Below, in pieces: positions 1 to 6,801 of a stretch of DNA of 6,913 nt; position 1 is the stretch's first letter, and each line of letters starts with the position of its first letter. Source of the stretch: Patescibacteria group bacterium (GTDB taxonomy: Bacteria; Patescibacteria; Paceibacteria; Paceibacterales; UBA10102); NCBI GenBank assembly GCA_024239055.1, contig JANBVJ010000016.1:1-6913 (forward strand), written 5' to 3'. A program made the translations under genes and the position numbers. The notes below the pieces were generated by a model. The model did not search any database and was not told the origin of the DNA. It saw only the letters and a program-made list of their open reading frames with translations.

Positions 1-248
1 TCTTGAAGAGGTCCATATATAGCTTTGATATGTTTTCCAGATTGTATCACAAGTATCTTATCCCCTTCAGTTAATCCTGCAATAAATCCTCCTGTATTAG
101 GATCAGTAAGCTGAAGACTATCGTGTTGTACTTTTCCTGCCATTATTAATTCATAAATGCAACCTATATGTAGTTGTATTTCTTTTACAGTTTGGATGCT
201 AGCACTTAGTGCATGGGAAGAAGCGAGAGTCTGGTCTTCTAATGCCAT
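1..248 (-). CDS. Unrecognised protein, N-terminal 82 residues (runs off left edge)
   Basis: Reading the minus strand from the ATG at 248 gives an uninterrupted frame to base 1 (82 codons plus two bases), so the gene is cut by the window edge. The product starts MALEDQTLASSHALSAS, followed by a helix-like stretch (IQTVKEIQLHIGCIYELIMAGKV). After that come short beta-like segments containing LTDPNTGGFIAGLTEGDKIL and VIQSGKHIKAIYGPL. There is no signal peptide or membrane segment in the visible part, so a soluble cytoplasmic protein is likely. I do not recognise the family. The start is supported by a TATA-like heptamer ending exactly 22 nt upstream, the same spacing as the other promoters here, which implies a leaderless mRNA. 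There is no Shine-Dalgarno sequence. The frame stays open upstream into the SRP RNA, but the promoter position argues against a longer protein. It lies 58 bp downstream of the SRP RNA on the same strand. Confidence 0.75.
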   Translation of the reverse strand, partial: MALEDQTLASSHALSASIQTVKEIQLHIGCIYELIMAGKVQHDSLQLTDPNTGGFIAGLTEGDKILVIQSGKHIKAIYGPLQ

Positions 249-269
249 AAAACAATAGGAACTATGCCA

Positions 270-276
270 TTTATAA
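270..276 (-). promoter_or_regulatory. TATA box for the leaderless gene at 1-248
   Basis: The minus strand reads TTATAAA at 276-270, in the spacer after the SRP RNA. Its last base is 22 nt upstream of the A of the ATG at 248. The SRP RNA, giant-gene and 99-residue-gene boxes have the same spacing, so transcription should begin at or next to the start codon. A second AT-rich TATA-like stretch at 293-301 would give a leader of roughly 20 nt instead. I prefer the first because of the shared spacing. Confidence 0.65.
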
Positions 277-306
277 CAATTATTGTCCTTAGAAATATAT
301 AACAAA

Positions 307-565
307 GTAGGCCCGAAGGTTTGCTCATAGATTAATGAAAAGCAACCTCTATTCTTCCTCGGCTCTGCGACCCACTAAGCATCTCAACAAATGTTTAGGG
401 CTGCTCCGATCAAGGTCTGACCCGATTCGCATATGCAAGATCAAAGCGGACAAAGCGTCAACGTCCAAACAAAGACTTTTCAACGCACTAATCACGCACC
501 TTCTTGCAGTCTGCCATGAAGCCCATTTGCAAACAGCGGTGGGCTAACCCGCCAACCTAGCCTAC
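307..565 (-). ncRNA. ffs: Signal recognition particle RNA (archaeal 7S RNA)
   Basis: This is the RNA scaffold of the signal recognition particle. It binds SRP54 and SRP19 and targets exported and membrane proteins to the translocon. The transcript is about 259 nt, somewhat short for an archaeal SRP RNA (usually near 300). Its ends pair as archaeal helix 1: GUAGGC (565-560) with GCCUAC (312-307), then AGGUU (558-554) with AACCU (321-317). Helix 3 is GCGG (552-549) with CCGC (539-536). Its loop holds GCCC (544-541), complementary to GGGC (524-521) in the helix 4 region, which matches the known loop-loop contact. Helix 5 includes CUUCAUGG (521-514) against CUAUGAG (330-324), with a bulge. The helix 8 SRP54 site is clear: GGGUCAGACC (423-414) opposite GGAGCAGCCC (407-398), keeping the CAG and AGCA sides of the symmetric loop. 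The apical loop is UUGAUC rather than GGAA. The usual UGUNR signature is imperfect (UGUUU at 535-531). The region is visibly more GC-rich than its surroundings. Any reading frame in it is a shadow. Confidence 0.92.
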
Positions 566-586
566 AAAAATATGGATGATTGAGGG

Positions 587-593
587 TATTTAA
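587..593 (-). promoter_or_regulatory. TATA box of the SRP RNA gene, overlapping the upstream stop codon
   Basis: The minus strand reads TTAAATA at 593-587. Its last base is 22 nt before base 565, the first base of the 5'/3' end pairing of the SRP RNA, so promoter spacing and RNA folding agree independently on the 5' end. The heptamer contains the TAA stop codon (592-590) of the giant surface-protein gene. A run of five T (570-566) lies just before the RNA start and could help end transcripts arriving from upstream. That last role is an inference. Confidence 0.8.
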
Positions 594-3500
594 GGGTTTT
601 TATTTCTTCTCCAAAGAGTAATTAATATTAATATCACTAAAATTAATATACTAATAATTAAAATTAAATTTAACCCTGCAAAAAATCTTTGTTTTTGTTC
701 AGGTAATGTAGTTTCAGTTAAATCTATTGAATCTATACTAGGTTCTTCAGGTTCAGTAAATTCTTCAACACTCAGGTCTGTTAAGAATATTATCTCAGGA
801 ACAACAACCACTCTTCCAGCAACATAAAATGTTTCTATTTTTTCATCAAATCCATCATCAAAATTAACTCGTACTTTAATTTCATATGTTCCTTCTTCAG
901 CACCATAAGGAGTTTTTATTAAAAGTGTTTTAACCGAAGAAGAATCATCCTCACCAAATTCTTCAAGTTCAAAAAACTCACTTCTATTTGAAATTCCTAA
1001 TTCTTCACTTTCCGCACTGATATAAACATCATCTTCGTCATTACTTCCTATATTTTCAACTTTAACAATTATTTCAAGATTTTTTCCCTGATAAATCATT
1101 TGAGGATTTAACATTATGTTTTTAATAACTACATTATGCTCTTCTCTTTCTATGTTAACACTAACTATTTCCTGATTACATTGAGTGTCCTCTTCATCTT
1201 CTTCATAAGCCTTAACAAAAATTAGATAATCATCTTTTTCTTCAAGATTTTCAGCAACCTTTAATAACAATTCAAAATCAAGGTCCTCTCCTTCATCTAT
1301 TTTTAAATCATTACTTTCAACTTGTTCTTCATCATCGTCGTCATTAATATTGTATAATGTTGCCTCAACAATAATATCTTTATCCTCATCTGCATTATTT
1401 GTTACTTCTACATCAATTTTTATTTCTTCCCCTATCTTAAAATCATCTCCTTCATCAGGATCTTTAATATCTATTTCTAAATTTCCTTGGATTCCTTCAT
1501 CACATTTATCTAAACCATCGAGCAAGTCTAAATCAAATTCTTCCCCACTTCCTCCAACCTTAAATGAACTGAAATGCTCTACTTCAAAGACAAGTGTGCC
1601 ATCAGTTGTTGGAGAAGGGGTATAACTTACAATATTACAAAAATCACATTTACTGGTTATCTGATTTGCATTGGTGGTAAAGCCGGCATTGTAAAAGATT
1701 TCTGGAACACTAGTATAACTCAATCCTGTTAAAGTGATGTTTGCAGGTTTATCTAACTGAGTATATTTTATTGTATTTATTGCAACTATTCCATTTTCAA
1801 TTTTAACATTATTATCCAAGTCAAGAACATTGCTTAAATCCAAAACTTCATCTCCGAAACTTATTTTTCCTTCACCAGTTGCAAGTGTGAAATCAACAAC
1901 CGCACTAATATCAGCCACTTGTGATAAATCAGTTGTTTCACCACCTGTGAAAGTTCTTGTAACAGGGATTTCTGTTACAATTAATAGCCATTCTTTAAAG
2001 GCAGTGTTATTAAGTATGTCTGTTATATTAACACGTATATTAACATCTTCTACAACAGATGAATTAAATGTGAATGTAGATCCGGTAGTACTATTTAATA
2101 CACTGTTAACAAACCATTCGTAAGTTAAGGTATTTCCAGCAGTAGTAATACTAAAGTCTTGTGATTCTCCTGCTCTAATCACAGGTGTTGTTTCAGAAGG
2201 TGAGAAACCCACGATATTTGGGAATATTGAATCTACAAAAAATGTAACACTTGAAGAATTTTCATTTCCAGCAACATCCTTTACATACAATATCATAAGT
2301 GTTGTACCTTGTGATGCAGTATAGGTTGTATTTGCACATCCTGTTAAAGTATGATTGGTTGTTCCATCATCATCTGTATACCAGCATGAATCAAGGGCAT
2401 TATCATCTGAAGCTATAAAGTTAATTTCTAAAGAATCTGTTGTATAATTAATATTTTGGGGTTCAATAATACTAACCTGTGGATGTACAGTATCTAACGT
2501 GATGGTTCTTGTTTCTGTTTGATTAATACTATTTTCAGAGTCATTTACACTTACATTATAATAATAAACTTCATTTGGCAAACCAGTCCAGTTAATTGTT
2601 CTTGTAGAATCTGTATAACTTATCTCATTTACAAGAGATGTTGAATTAAACAAAGAGAAGGTTATTGTATCTTCGTTTATTTCTGTAACACTTACATTTA
2701 CAAAAATCCAATCTCTGCTAAAGTAAGTATCATTATTCTCTGTTCCTGTTGTATATTCTATTATAGGAATAATTGAGTCAATAAAGAATGTAACTTGTTT
2801 TGTGTTGTTTAAATTTCCTAAAGTATCATCACAATAATAATTAACAGTGTGAGAGCCCTGTATCATAGATGAATTTGTATTTGTCCAGAAGTTTCCTACG
2901 GAATTTGTTAAACTTACATTTGTTGCTCCTGTATTTAAAGAATACCAGCATGCACTTATTACATTACTATCTGTTGCAGTTATATTGAATAAAATTGTAT
3001 CTGTTGTATAACTTTGAGTTAATGGAGAATTTACTGTAACACTTGGAACAGTATTATCAACATAAACAGTTGCTACATAAGTTGTGTTTGTATTACTAGA
3101 AGGATCTGTAATTGTTGTGTTTATTGTGTAAACTCCATCGGGAACAAATGTGGATAAGTCATCCATTGTCCCATCCCAAATTTTTGGTTGAGGATTTTTC
3201 GCAGTGCCTGAGTAAAGATTTCTAACAATTGCCCCCATACTGTTTTCTATATCTATGCTATAATCCACTGTTTCTGAATATTCTAAATCTATACTAACAT
3301 TATCGTAAACTCCGTCCTGATTTACAGGAGAAAAGAAATAATGTGTTCCATTATAATAAGCACCTGTTATGCTTACTGAAGTTAAATAAGGGGTTGTTGT
3401 ATCAACTGTAAAGGATGTAATTGTAAGAGGGGTGCTTGGATTTCCAGATGCATCTGTTATAGTTATTGTACATATAGAATATGTTCCGTCTGCAAGTGTA

Positions 3501-6079
3501 TCAAATGTTATTGTATTATCTCCTAAAACTGCACTTGTTGTTGATGAAGTACAAGTCGAATAAGAAATTGTTCCGTCTTCATCCGTGTTAAAAGTATAAC
3601 TGGGAATATTATTATTTGTTGGAGTTGTTACAGGAGTCACTTCTGTCACTATTGGGGCAGTTGTATCAACAACATTAACTGTTCTTGTAACTTCTATTGC
3701 TGGGTTCCCAGAACTATCCATAACATTATATGTTACAATATAACTACCGAGAGTATTCACATCAACAGGATTTACAACCACAATATCAACTGTAACATCT
3801 CCATCATAATTATCTAAAGCAGTTGCACCAGCGTCTGTATAAACATCTCCGACCTCCACTGTTTCAGGTTCATTTCCTAATCTTGTTATCACGGGAACAG
3901 TTGTATCAACAATGTTAACTGTTCTAATATCAATTGCTTGATTTCCTGCAGAATCCGTGACAGTATAAGTTACATCATAACTTCCCAAGGTAGAGGTATC
4001 TACTGCACTAATATTTGTAATAATAGATAATGTAACATCTCCGTCGATATTGTCTAAAGCAGTAGCACTAGCGTCTGCATAAATTGTATCAACTTCAACT
4101 GTTTCAGGATCATTTCCTAATATTGTTATCACAGGAGCTGTTGTGTCCCATGTGAGTTGAAACTCATCAAAACCTGTATTTTCAGCATTATCTGTTACAG
4201 TTAATCTTATAACATAAACCCCATCTGTATCTGCTGAAACAGTAGTGCCTTCAGCGCTTGCAGAACCAAAAGTAATTGTTCCTGGACCGGACTCTGATGT
4301 CCATAAGTAAGTTGCAATTCCACTTCCACCATCAGTAACAATAGCATCTTTTACAAATTGAATATTAGAAAGCACATCTAAACTAACATCAACAGTTGGA
4401 GGAATATTGCTTAAAGTTATCAAACCAGAATCAACATAATACGGTTCAAAATCAACCAATCCACTTATCAAACCCTGAATTGTTGACTTAACAGTTGTTC
4501 CCCAGTAGTTAAGTGTTGCATTTACTGTTCCAGAAACACCAGCACCAACGGATACTGCATCTACAATGTTGTTTAGGAAGTTATTATTCAAAATAGTAAT
4601 AGAGGCTCCATCAACATCAGCGTTTGCAGGAGTATTTGAATCAAATATTGTTATAGCACCATTTGATTCTGTAGCATCAAAGGTGTTTCCAGTAATAGTT
4701 ATACTCTCTGTAGAAACACCATCAACCTCTGATGTTATAATTAAAGCCCCATAATTGGTTAAAAATCCAGCAGTACTTGTAAAGATATTTCCACTTACAG
4801 TTATCCCACTTGTTGAAGTACTTCCTGAACCTAGATAAACTGCAATGCCTGTATTAGTAAAGTTATTGTCTGAAATTACACTGTTAGTCACAGGAGCCAT
4901 CTGGTTAAAAGCAGTTCCACCACCATCTGCATCAATACCAACAACATTAGTAATTATGTTACTAGTTATTGTTAAACCTGTTAAAGCAAAATCACCAACA
5001 TACCAGACTGAATTGCCACTTGCAGTGTCAAATATAGAATTTTGTATTATGATATTATTTGTTCCAGTACCACCACCCAAATGTATTAATTGTTCACCAA
5101 TTGCATTTCCAAATGAAGCATATAAAAATTTAGAATTGTCTATTGTAAGATCATGTATTCCTGCATCATTTCCAGTATATATTCCCACATCAAAATCACT
5201 ATCATCATCACCAAGATCTATTGTCATATCTTTGATGACAACATTATTTGCTTGAACATCAAACATTAAATCTGCACCATTTTGTATAGAACCATCTTTT
5301 GTTTTTCCAGTAATTATTGTTGAATCTATCCCAGTTCCTTGAATTGTTAAGGATTTATCAATTGTTATTACAGATGTAGCATTATAAGTTCCTGTTGCTA
5401 CATTAATTGTATCGCTCGCAATTGCATCACCAATTGCATCTTGAATTGAGATATAATAATTTATACCATTTATTATTATATTATCTACATTAGCTTCACT
5501 TTGGCTAATCCAGTTATCAATTTCAATTTCAATTTTTGTAATTCCTGCACTTCCATCGGTTCCTTTCCATTCAGTAAGAGAGTTATGGTTTGCATCAAAG
5601 GTTGGATCTCCACAAGGTCCCGGAGGTCCGCTTGAAAGCCAAGCATAAGCAGAGTTATCAACGATTCCTTTATCATTGAAAGTATTAAAATTTCCTGTTG
5701 GATAATCTGCTGAATCATCACACTGAATAGGGTCAACTTTTGCATATTCAAACACTAATGTTTTTCCATTATCTAAAAATACATCAACGTGAGGAGCATA
5801 TCCTGTTCCTGAACTAACATCCCAAGAAATAGAAGTTAAATCATTTAATGTTGAAATTCCGATATCACTAGCTTGAATAACAATTCTTGCTTCATCACCA
5901 CTGCCAACTATTCCTGTAGTTTGAAGGTGGGCGACTTCTCCTATTAAATCTGCGGTAGCACTATTTTTTACACTTAAATCAGAAGGAATCACATTCAGCG
6001 TCACACCACTAACAAAACCAGATAAGATAATTAATAACACCGAAAAGAATACGATTCCTAAGATAACCCTTTTTCCCAT
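590..6079 (-). CDS. Giant secreted membrane-anchored multidomain surface protein (beta-helix, Ig-like repeats)
   Basis: The product is an 1829-residue exported cell-surface protein. Residues 1-25 are a signal peptide (basic MGKR, hydrophobic core, VSG). Residues 26-205 form a beta-rich domain with an EIEIDNWI...VDNIIING pattern, perhaps a jelly roll. Residues 205-545 are a right-handed parallel beta-helix of the pectin-lyase type. It opens with SIQDAI (211-216), a DTINVATGTY rung and SLTIQGTG, runs through many N-rich turns (ITGNTF, ISDNNF), and closes with NYWG (W526). Residues 550-643 look PKD/Ig-like. Two DUF5011/HYR-like repeats follow at 645-724 and 725-804. Further Ig-like segments begin at D805, D893 (FlgD-Ig-like), D1008, D1101 and D1196. 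Cysteine pairs C1044/C1083 and C1232/C1248 could form disulfides. Residues 1283-1510 include a CDFC motif (1478-1481). Acidic CARDB-like domains cover about 1525-1640 and 1649-1753. A Pro/Glu/Thr linker then leads to a membrane helix (1801-1823) and the cytoplasmic tail RRNKNP. There are many N-glycosylation sequons. No catalytic site is evident, so an adhesin or S-layer-like role is an inference. The start is leaderless, 22 nt after a TATA box. Confidence 0.95.
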   Translation of the reverse strand: MGKRVILGIVFFSVLLIILSGFVSGVTLNVIPSDLSVKNSATADLIGEVAHLQTTGIVGSGDEARIVIQASDIGISTLNDLTSISWDVSSGTGYAPHVDVFLDNGKTLVFEYAKVDPIQCDDSADYPTGNFNTFNDKGIVDNSAYAWLSSGPPGPCGDPTFDANHNSLTEWKGTDGSAGITKIEIEIDNWISQSEANVDNIIINGINYYISIQDAIGDAIASDTINVATGTYNATSVITIDKSLTIQGTGIDSTIITGKTKDGSIQNGADLMFDVQANNVVIKDMTIDLGDDDSDFDVGIYTGNDAGIHDLTIDNSKFLYASFGNAIGEQLIHLGGGTGTNNIIIQNSIFDTASGNSVWYVGDFALTGLTITSNIITNVVGIDADGGGTAFNQMAPVTNSVISDNNFTNTGIAVYLGSGSTSTSGITVSGNIFTSTAGFLTNYGALIITSEVDGVSTESITITGNTFDATESNGAITIFDSNTPANADVDGASITILNNNFLNNIVDAVSVGAGVSGTVNATLNYWGTTVKSTIQGLISGLVDFEPYYVDSGLITLSNIPPTVDVSLDVLSNIQFVKDAIVTDGGSGIATYLWTSESGPGTITFGSASAEGTTVSADTDGVYVIRLTVTDNAENTGFDEFQLTWDTTAPVITILGNDPETVEVDTIYADASATALDNIDGDVTLSIITNISAVDTSTLGSYDVTYTVTDSAGNQAIDIRTVNIVDTTVPVITRLGNEPETVEVGDVYTDAGATALDNYDGDVTVDIVVVNPVDVNTLGSYIVTYNVMDSSGNPAIEVTRTVNVVDTTAPIVTEVTPVTTPTNNNIPSYTFNTDEDGTISYSTCTSSTTSAVLGDNTITFDTLADGTYSICTITITDASGNPSTPLTITSFTVDTTTPYLTSVSITGAYYNGTHYFFSPVNQDGVYDNVSIDLEYSETVDYSIDIENSMGAIVRNLYSGTAKNPQPKIWDGTMDDLSTFVPDGVYTINTTITDPSSNTNTTYVATVYVDNTVPSVTVNSPLTQSYTTDTILFNITATDSNVISACWYSLNTGATNVSLTNSVGNFWTNTNSSMIQGSHTVNYYCDDTLGNLNNTKQVTFFIDSIIPIIEYTTGTENNDTYFSRDWIFVNVSVTEINEDTITFSLFNSTSLVNEISYTDSTRTINWTGLPNEVYYYNVSVNDSENSINQTETRTITLDTVHPQVSIIEPQNINYTTDSLEINFIASDDNALDSCWYTDDDGTTNHTLTGCANTTYTASQGTTLMILYVKDVAGNENSSSVTFFVDSIFPNIVGFSPSETTPVIRAGESQDFSITTAGNTLTYEWFVNSVLNSTTGSTFTFNSSVVEDVNIRVNITDILNNTAFKEWLLIVTEIPVTRTFTGGETTDLSQVADISAVVDFTLATGEGKISFGDEVLDLSNVLDLDNNVKIENGIVAINTIKYTQLDKPANITLTGLSYTSVPEIFYNAGFTTNANQITSKCDFCNIVSYTPSPTTDGTLVFEVEHFSSFKVGGSGEEFDLDLLDGLDKCDEGIQGNLEIDIKDPDEGDDFKIGEEIKIDVEVTNNADEDKDIIVEATLYNINDDDDEEQVESNDLKIDEGEDLDFELLLKVAENLEEKDDYLIFVKAYEEDEEDTQCNQEIVSVNIEREEHNVVIKNIMLNPQMIYQGKNLEIIVKVENIGSNDEDDVYISAESEELGISNRSEFFELEEFGEDDSSSVKTLLIKTPYGAEEGTYEIKVRVNFDDGFDEKIETFYVAGRVVVVPEIIFLTDLSVEEFTEPEEPSIDSIDLTETTLPEQKQRFFAGLNLILIISILILVILILITLWRRNKNP
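3668..4147 (-). repeat. Two tandem 240-bp units encoding 80-residue DUF5011/HYR-like domains
   Basis: Residues 645-724 and 725-804 of the giant surface protein are two consecutive units of exactly 80 residues. Both start with DTT and share PVIT, an LGN-x-PETVEV stretch, ATALDN-x-DGDVT, TLGSY, VTY, a DS-x-GN turn and TVN at the end. The DNA is also clearly alike in the stretches around 3800-3885 and 4040-4125. The equal unit length points to an in-frame tandem duplication followed by divergence. The following Ig-like units have other lengths (88, 115, 93, 95 and 87 residues), so only these two form a clean pair. Confidence 0.85.
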
Positions 6080-6100
6080 AAGAAGATTATCCTTATATTC

Positions 6101-6108
6101 TATTTAAA
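6101..6108 (-). promoter_or_regulatory. TATA box of the giant surface-protein gene
   Basis: The minus strand reads TTTAAATA at 6108-6101 in the 102-bp spacer between the 99-residue gene and the giant gene. Its last base is 22 nt upstream of the A of the ATG at 6079, so the mRNA is expected to be leaderless. The bases just upstream of the ATG (AATCTTCTT) contain no Shine-Dalgarno motif, which fits. Confidence 0.75.
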
Positions 6109-6181
6109 TATAATTATGGTCTAAAACTACTTTCCCGTTATTACTTTGGCTTGATGAAAGGGTTTTGGGGTTTAAGAATTA

Positions 6182-6481
6182 TTATACTAGAATAGATTCC
6201 ATATCATTGTCTGATTTCACAGCTTCCTCAAGAGCTTCTGCCTCTTCTTTTTTATCTTTGATCATTTCATTAACAGCACGCATTCTTAAATCCATTTTAT
6301 CACTAACAATGTATCTTAGAAAATTTAGAACCCCATGTGGCCTAAGACTATTTTTATATATTTCAAGTTCTTTTATTGTTGACATCTCACTTAGTTCTTC
6401 TTTAATATTATTGATATTTGACCTCTGTTCAGCAATAAACATTGTATATCTGTGACTGTAATCATTTTCAATATATTCCAT
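6182..6481 (-). CDS. Unrecognised 99-residue charged helical protein
   Basis: This small soluble protein starts MEYIENDYSHRYTMF. It is rich in Glu, Lys, Asn and Met, with no signal peptide, membrane segment or cysteine. Residues 15-45 (IAEQRSNINNIKEELSEM and onward) and 61-90 (rich in Met, Arg, Glu and Lys, with KDKKEEAEALEEAVKS) look strongly helical and may form coiled coils. They are separated by a Pro-Gly break (RPHG, 47-50) and a hydrophobic segment (VLNFLRYIV, 51-59). This suggests a helical hairpin that could dimerise or bind a partner, but I recognise no family. The gene has its own promoter, with a TATA box ending 22 nt before the ATG, and is probably leaderless. It lies 41 bp after the Excalibur gene and 102 bp before the giant gene, on the same strand. 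The opposite-strand open frame over the same region has no comparable promoter and looks like a shadow. Confidence 0.82.
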   Translation of the reverse strand: MEYIENDYSHRYTMFIAEQRSNINNIKEELSEMSTIKELEIYKNSLRPHGVLNFLRYIVSDKMDLRMRAVNEMIKDKKEEAEALEEAVKSDNDMESILV

Positions 6482-6502
6482 GTTTTATCAAAATACAACT
6501 AT

Positions 6503-6509
6503 TATTTAA
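6503..6509 (-). promoter_or_regulatory. TATA box of the 99-residue gene
   Basis: The minus strand reads TTAAATA at 6509-6503, in the 41-bp spacer after the stop codon of the Excalibur gene (6523-6525). Its last base is 22 nt upstream of the A of the ATG at 6481. The box is identical to that of the SRP RNA gene. It makes the 99-residue gene a separate, probably leaderless, transcription unit rather than the tail of the upstream operon. Confidence 0.72.
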
Positions 6510-6522
6510 GAATTATTGTTCT

Positions 6523-6801
6523 CTAAGGCAATGATTCACAAACCACACCATCCCCATCACTGTCTAATCTGTGGATATCTCCTGTCTCTGCGAAACATTC
6601 ATCAAAAACATCCTGTGCTTCTTCCTGTGTTGTAAAATCATCGCAGTTGTAGGTGTCTGAGTCACATATAGGCCCAACCACAATTTTAATTGTAGCTTCT
6701 CCTTTATTTCCTGAACTGAAGAACAAATATCCTGCAACAATAAGTATTAGAATTATCAGGATTCCTAATATCCAGTAGAGGGTTTTAGTGGAGGGGGTCA
6801 T
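6523..6801 (-). CDS. Membrane-anchored Excalibur (calcium-binding-like) domain protein
   Basis: The protein has 92 residues. Residues 9-28 are a single hydrophobic helix after the short N-terminus MTPSTKTLYW, acting as a signal anchor. A short linker (SSGNKGEA) follows. The rest matches the Excalibur family: a Cys-Asp-Asp-Phe start (C53), an EEAQDVFDEC helix (C69), and the signature DSDGDGVVCE (residues 80-89, C88) followed by SLP. In this family the Asp-rich loop resembles an EF-hand calcium loop and the flanking cysteines are thought to form disulfides. C46 and C69 are extra cysteines that may form a second bridge. The domain should face outside the cell. Excalibur domains are best known in bacterial surface proteins and next to nucleases, and the exact role here is unknown. 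An in-frame TAA at 6807-6805 lies two codons before the ATG, fixing the start. No TATA box sits at the usual distance. The 17-bp overlap with the zinc-ribbon gene suggests co-transcription and translational coupling. Confidence 0.92.
   Translation of the reverse strand: MTPSTKTLYWILGILIILILIVAGYLFFSSGNKGEATIKIVVGPICDSDTYNCDDFTTQEEAQDVFDECFAETGDIHRLDSDGDGVVCESLP

Noticed and set aside
293..301. Alternative TATA-like stretch (TTATATATT on the minus strand) for the left-edge gene
   Set aside because: It would give a leader of about 20 nt without any Shine-Dalgarno motif, while the box at 270-276 fits the shared 22-nt spacing. It may instead be part of an AT-rich termination region after the SRP RNA.
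335..547. Plus-strand open frame of 70 codons
   Set aside because: It lies inside the SRP RNA on the opposite strand. The peptide is basic and featureless, and the base pairing of the RNA explains the sequence.
1350..2123. Plus-strand open frames at 1350-1625 and 1830-2123
   Set aside because: They are antisense to the giant gene, Ser/Leu-rich as expected from the complement of Asp/Glu/Thr-rich coding sequence, with no promoter at the common spacing seen.
4566..5255. Plus-strand open frames at 4566-4754 and 4845-5255
   Set aside because: They are antisense to the beta-helix part of the giant gene. The hydrophobic content is a by-product of the complement, and no family features are seen.
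4445..5467. Beta-helix region considered as an active polysaccharide lyase or hydrolase
   Set aside because: The rungs show fold-type repeats (N-rich turns, NYWG) but I could identify no catalytic residue set, so only the fold is claimed.
5485..5751. Minus-strand 88-codon frame
   Set aside because: It overlaps the giant gene in another frame on the same strand, with low-complexity Leu/Gln content and no independent start signal.
6160..6173. Telomere-like G-run (GGGTTTTGGGGTTT) suggesting a G-quadruplex
   Set aside because: Only two G runs are present, too few for an intramolecular quadruplex, and there is no repeat array.
6165..6455. Plus-strand 96-codon frame
   Set aside because: It is antisense to the 99-residue helical gene, which has a TATA box at the standard spacing while this frame has none that I could see.
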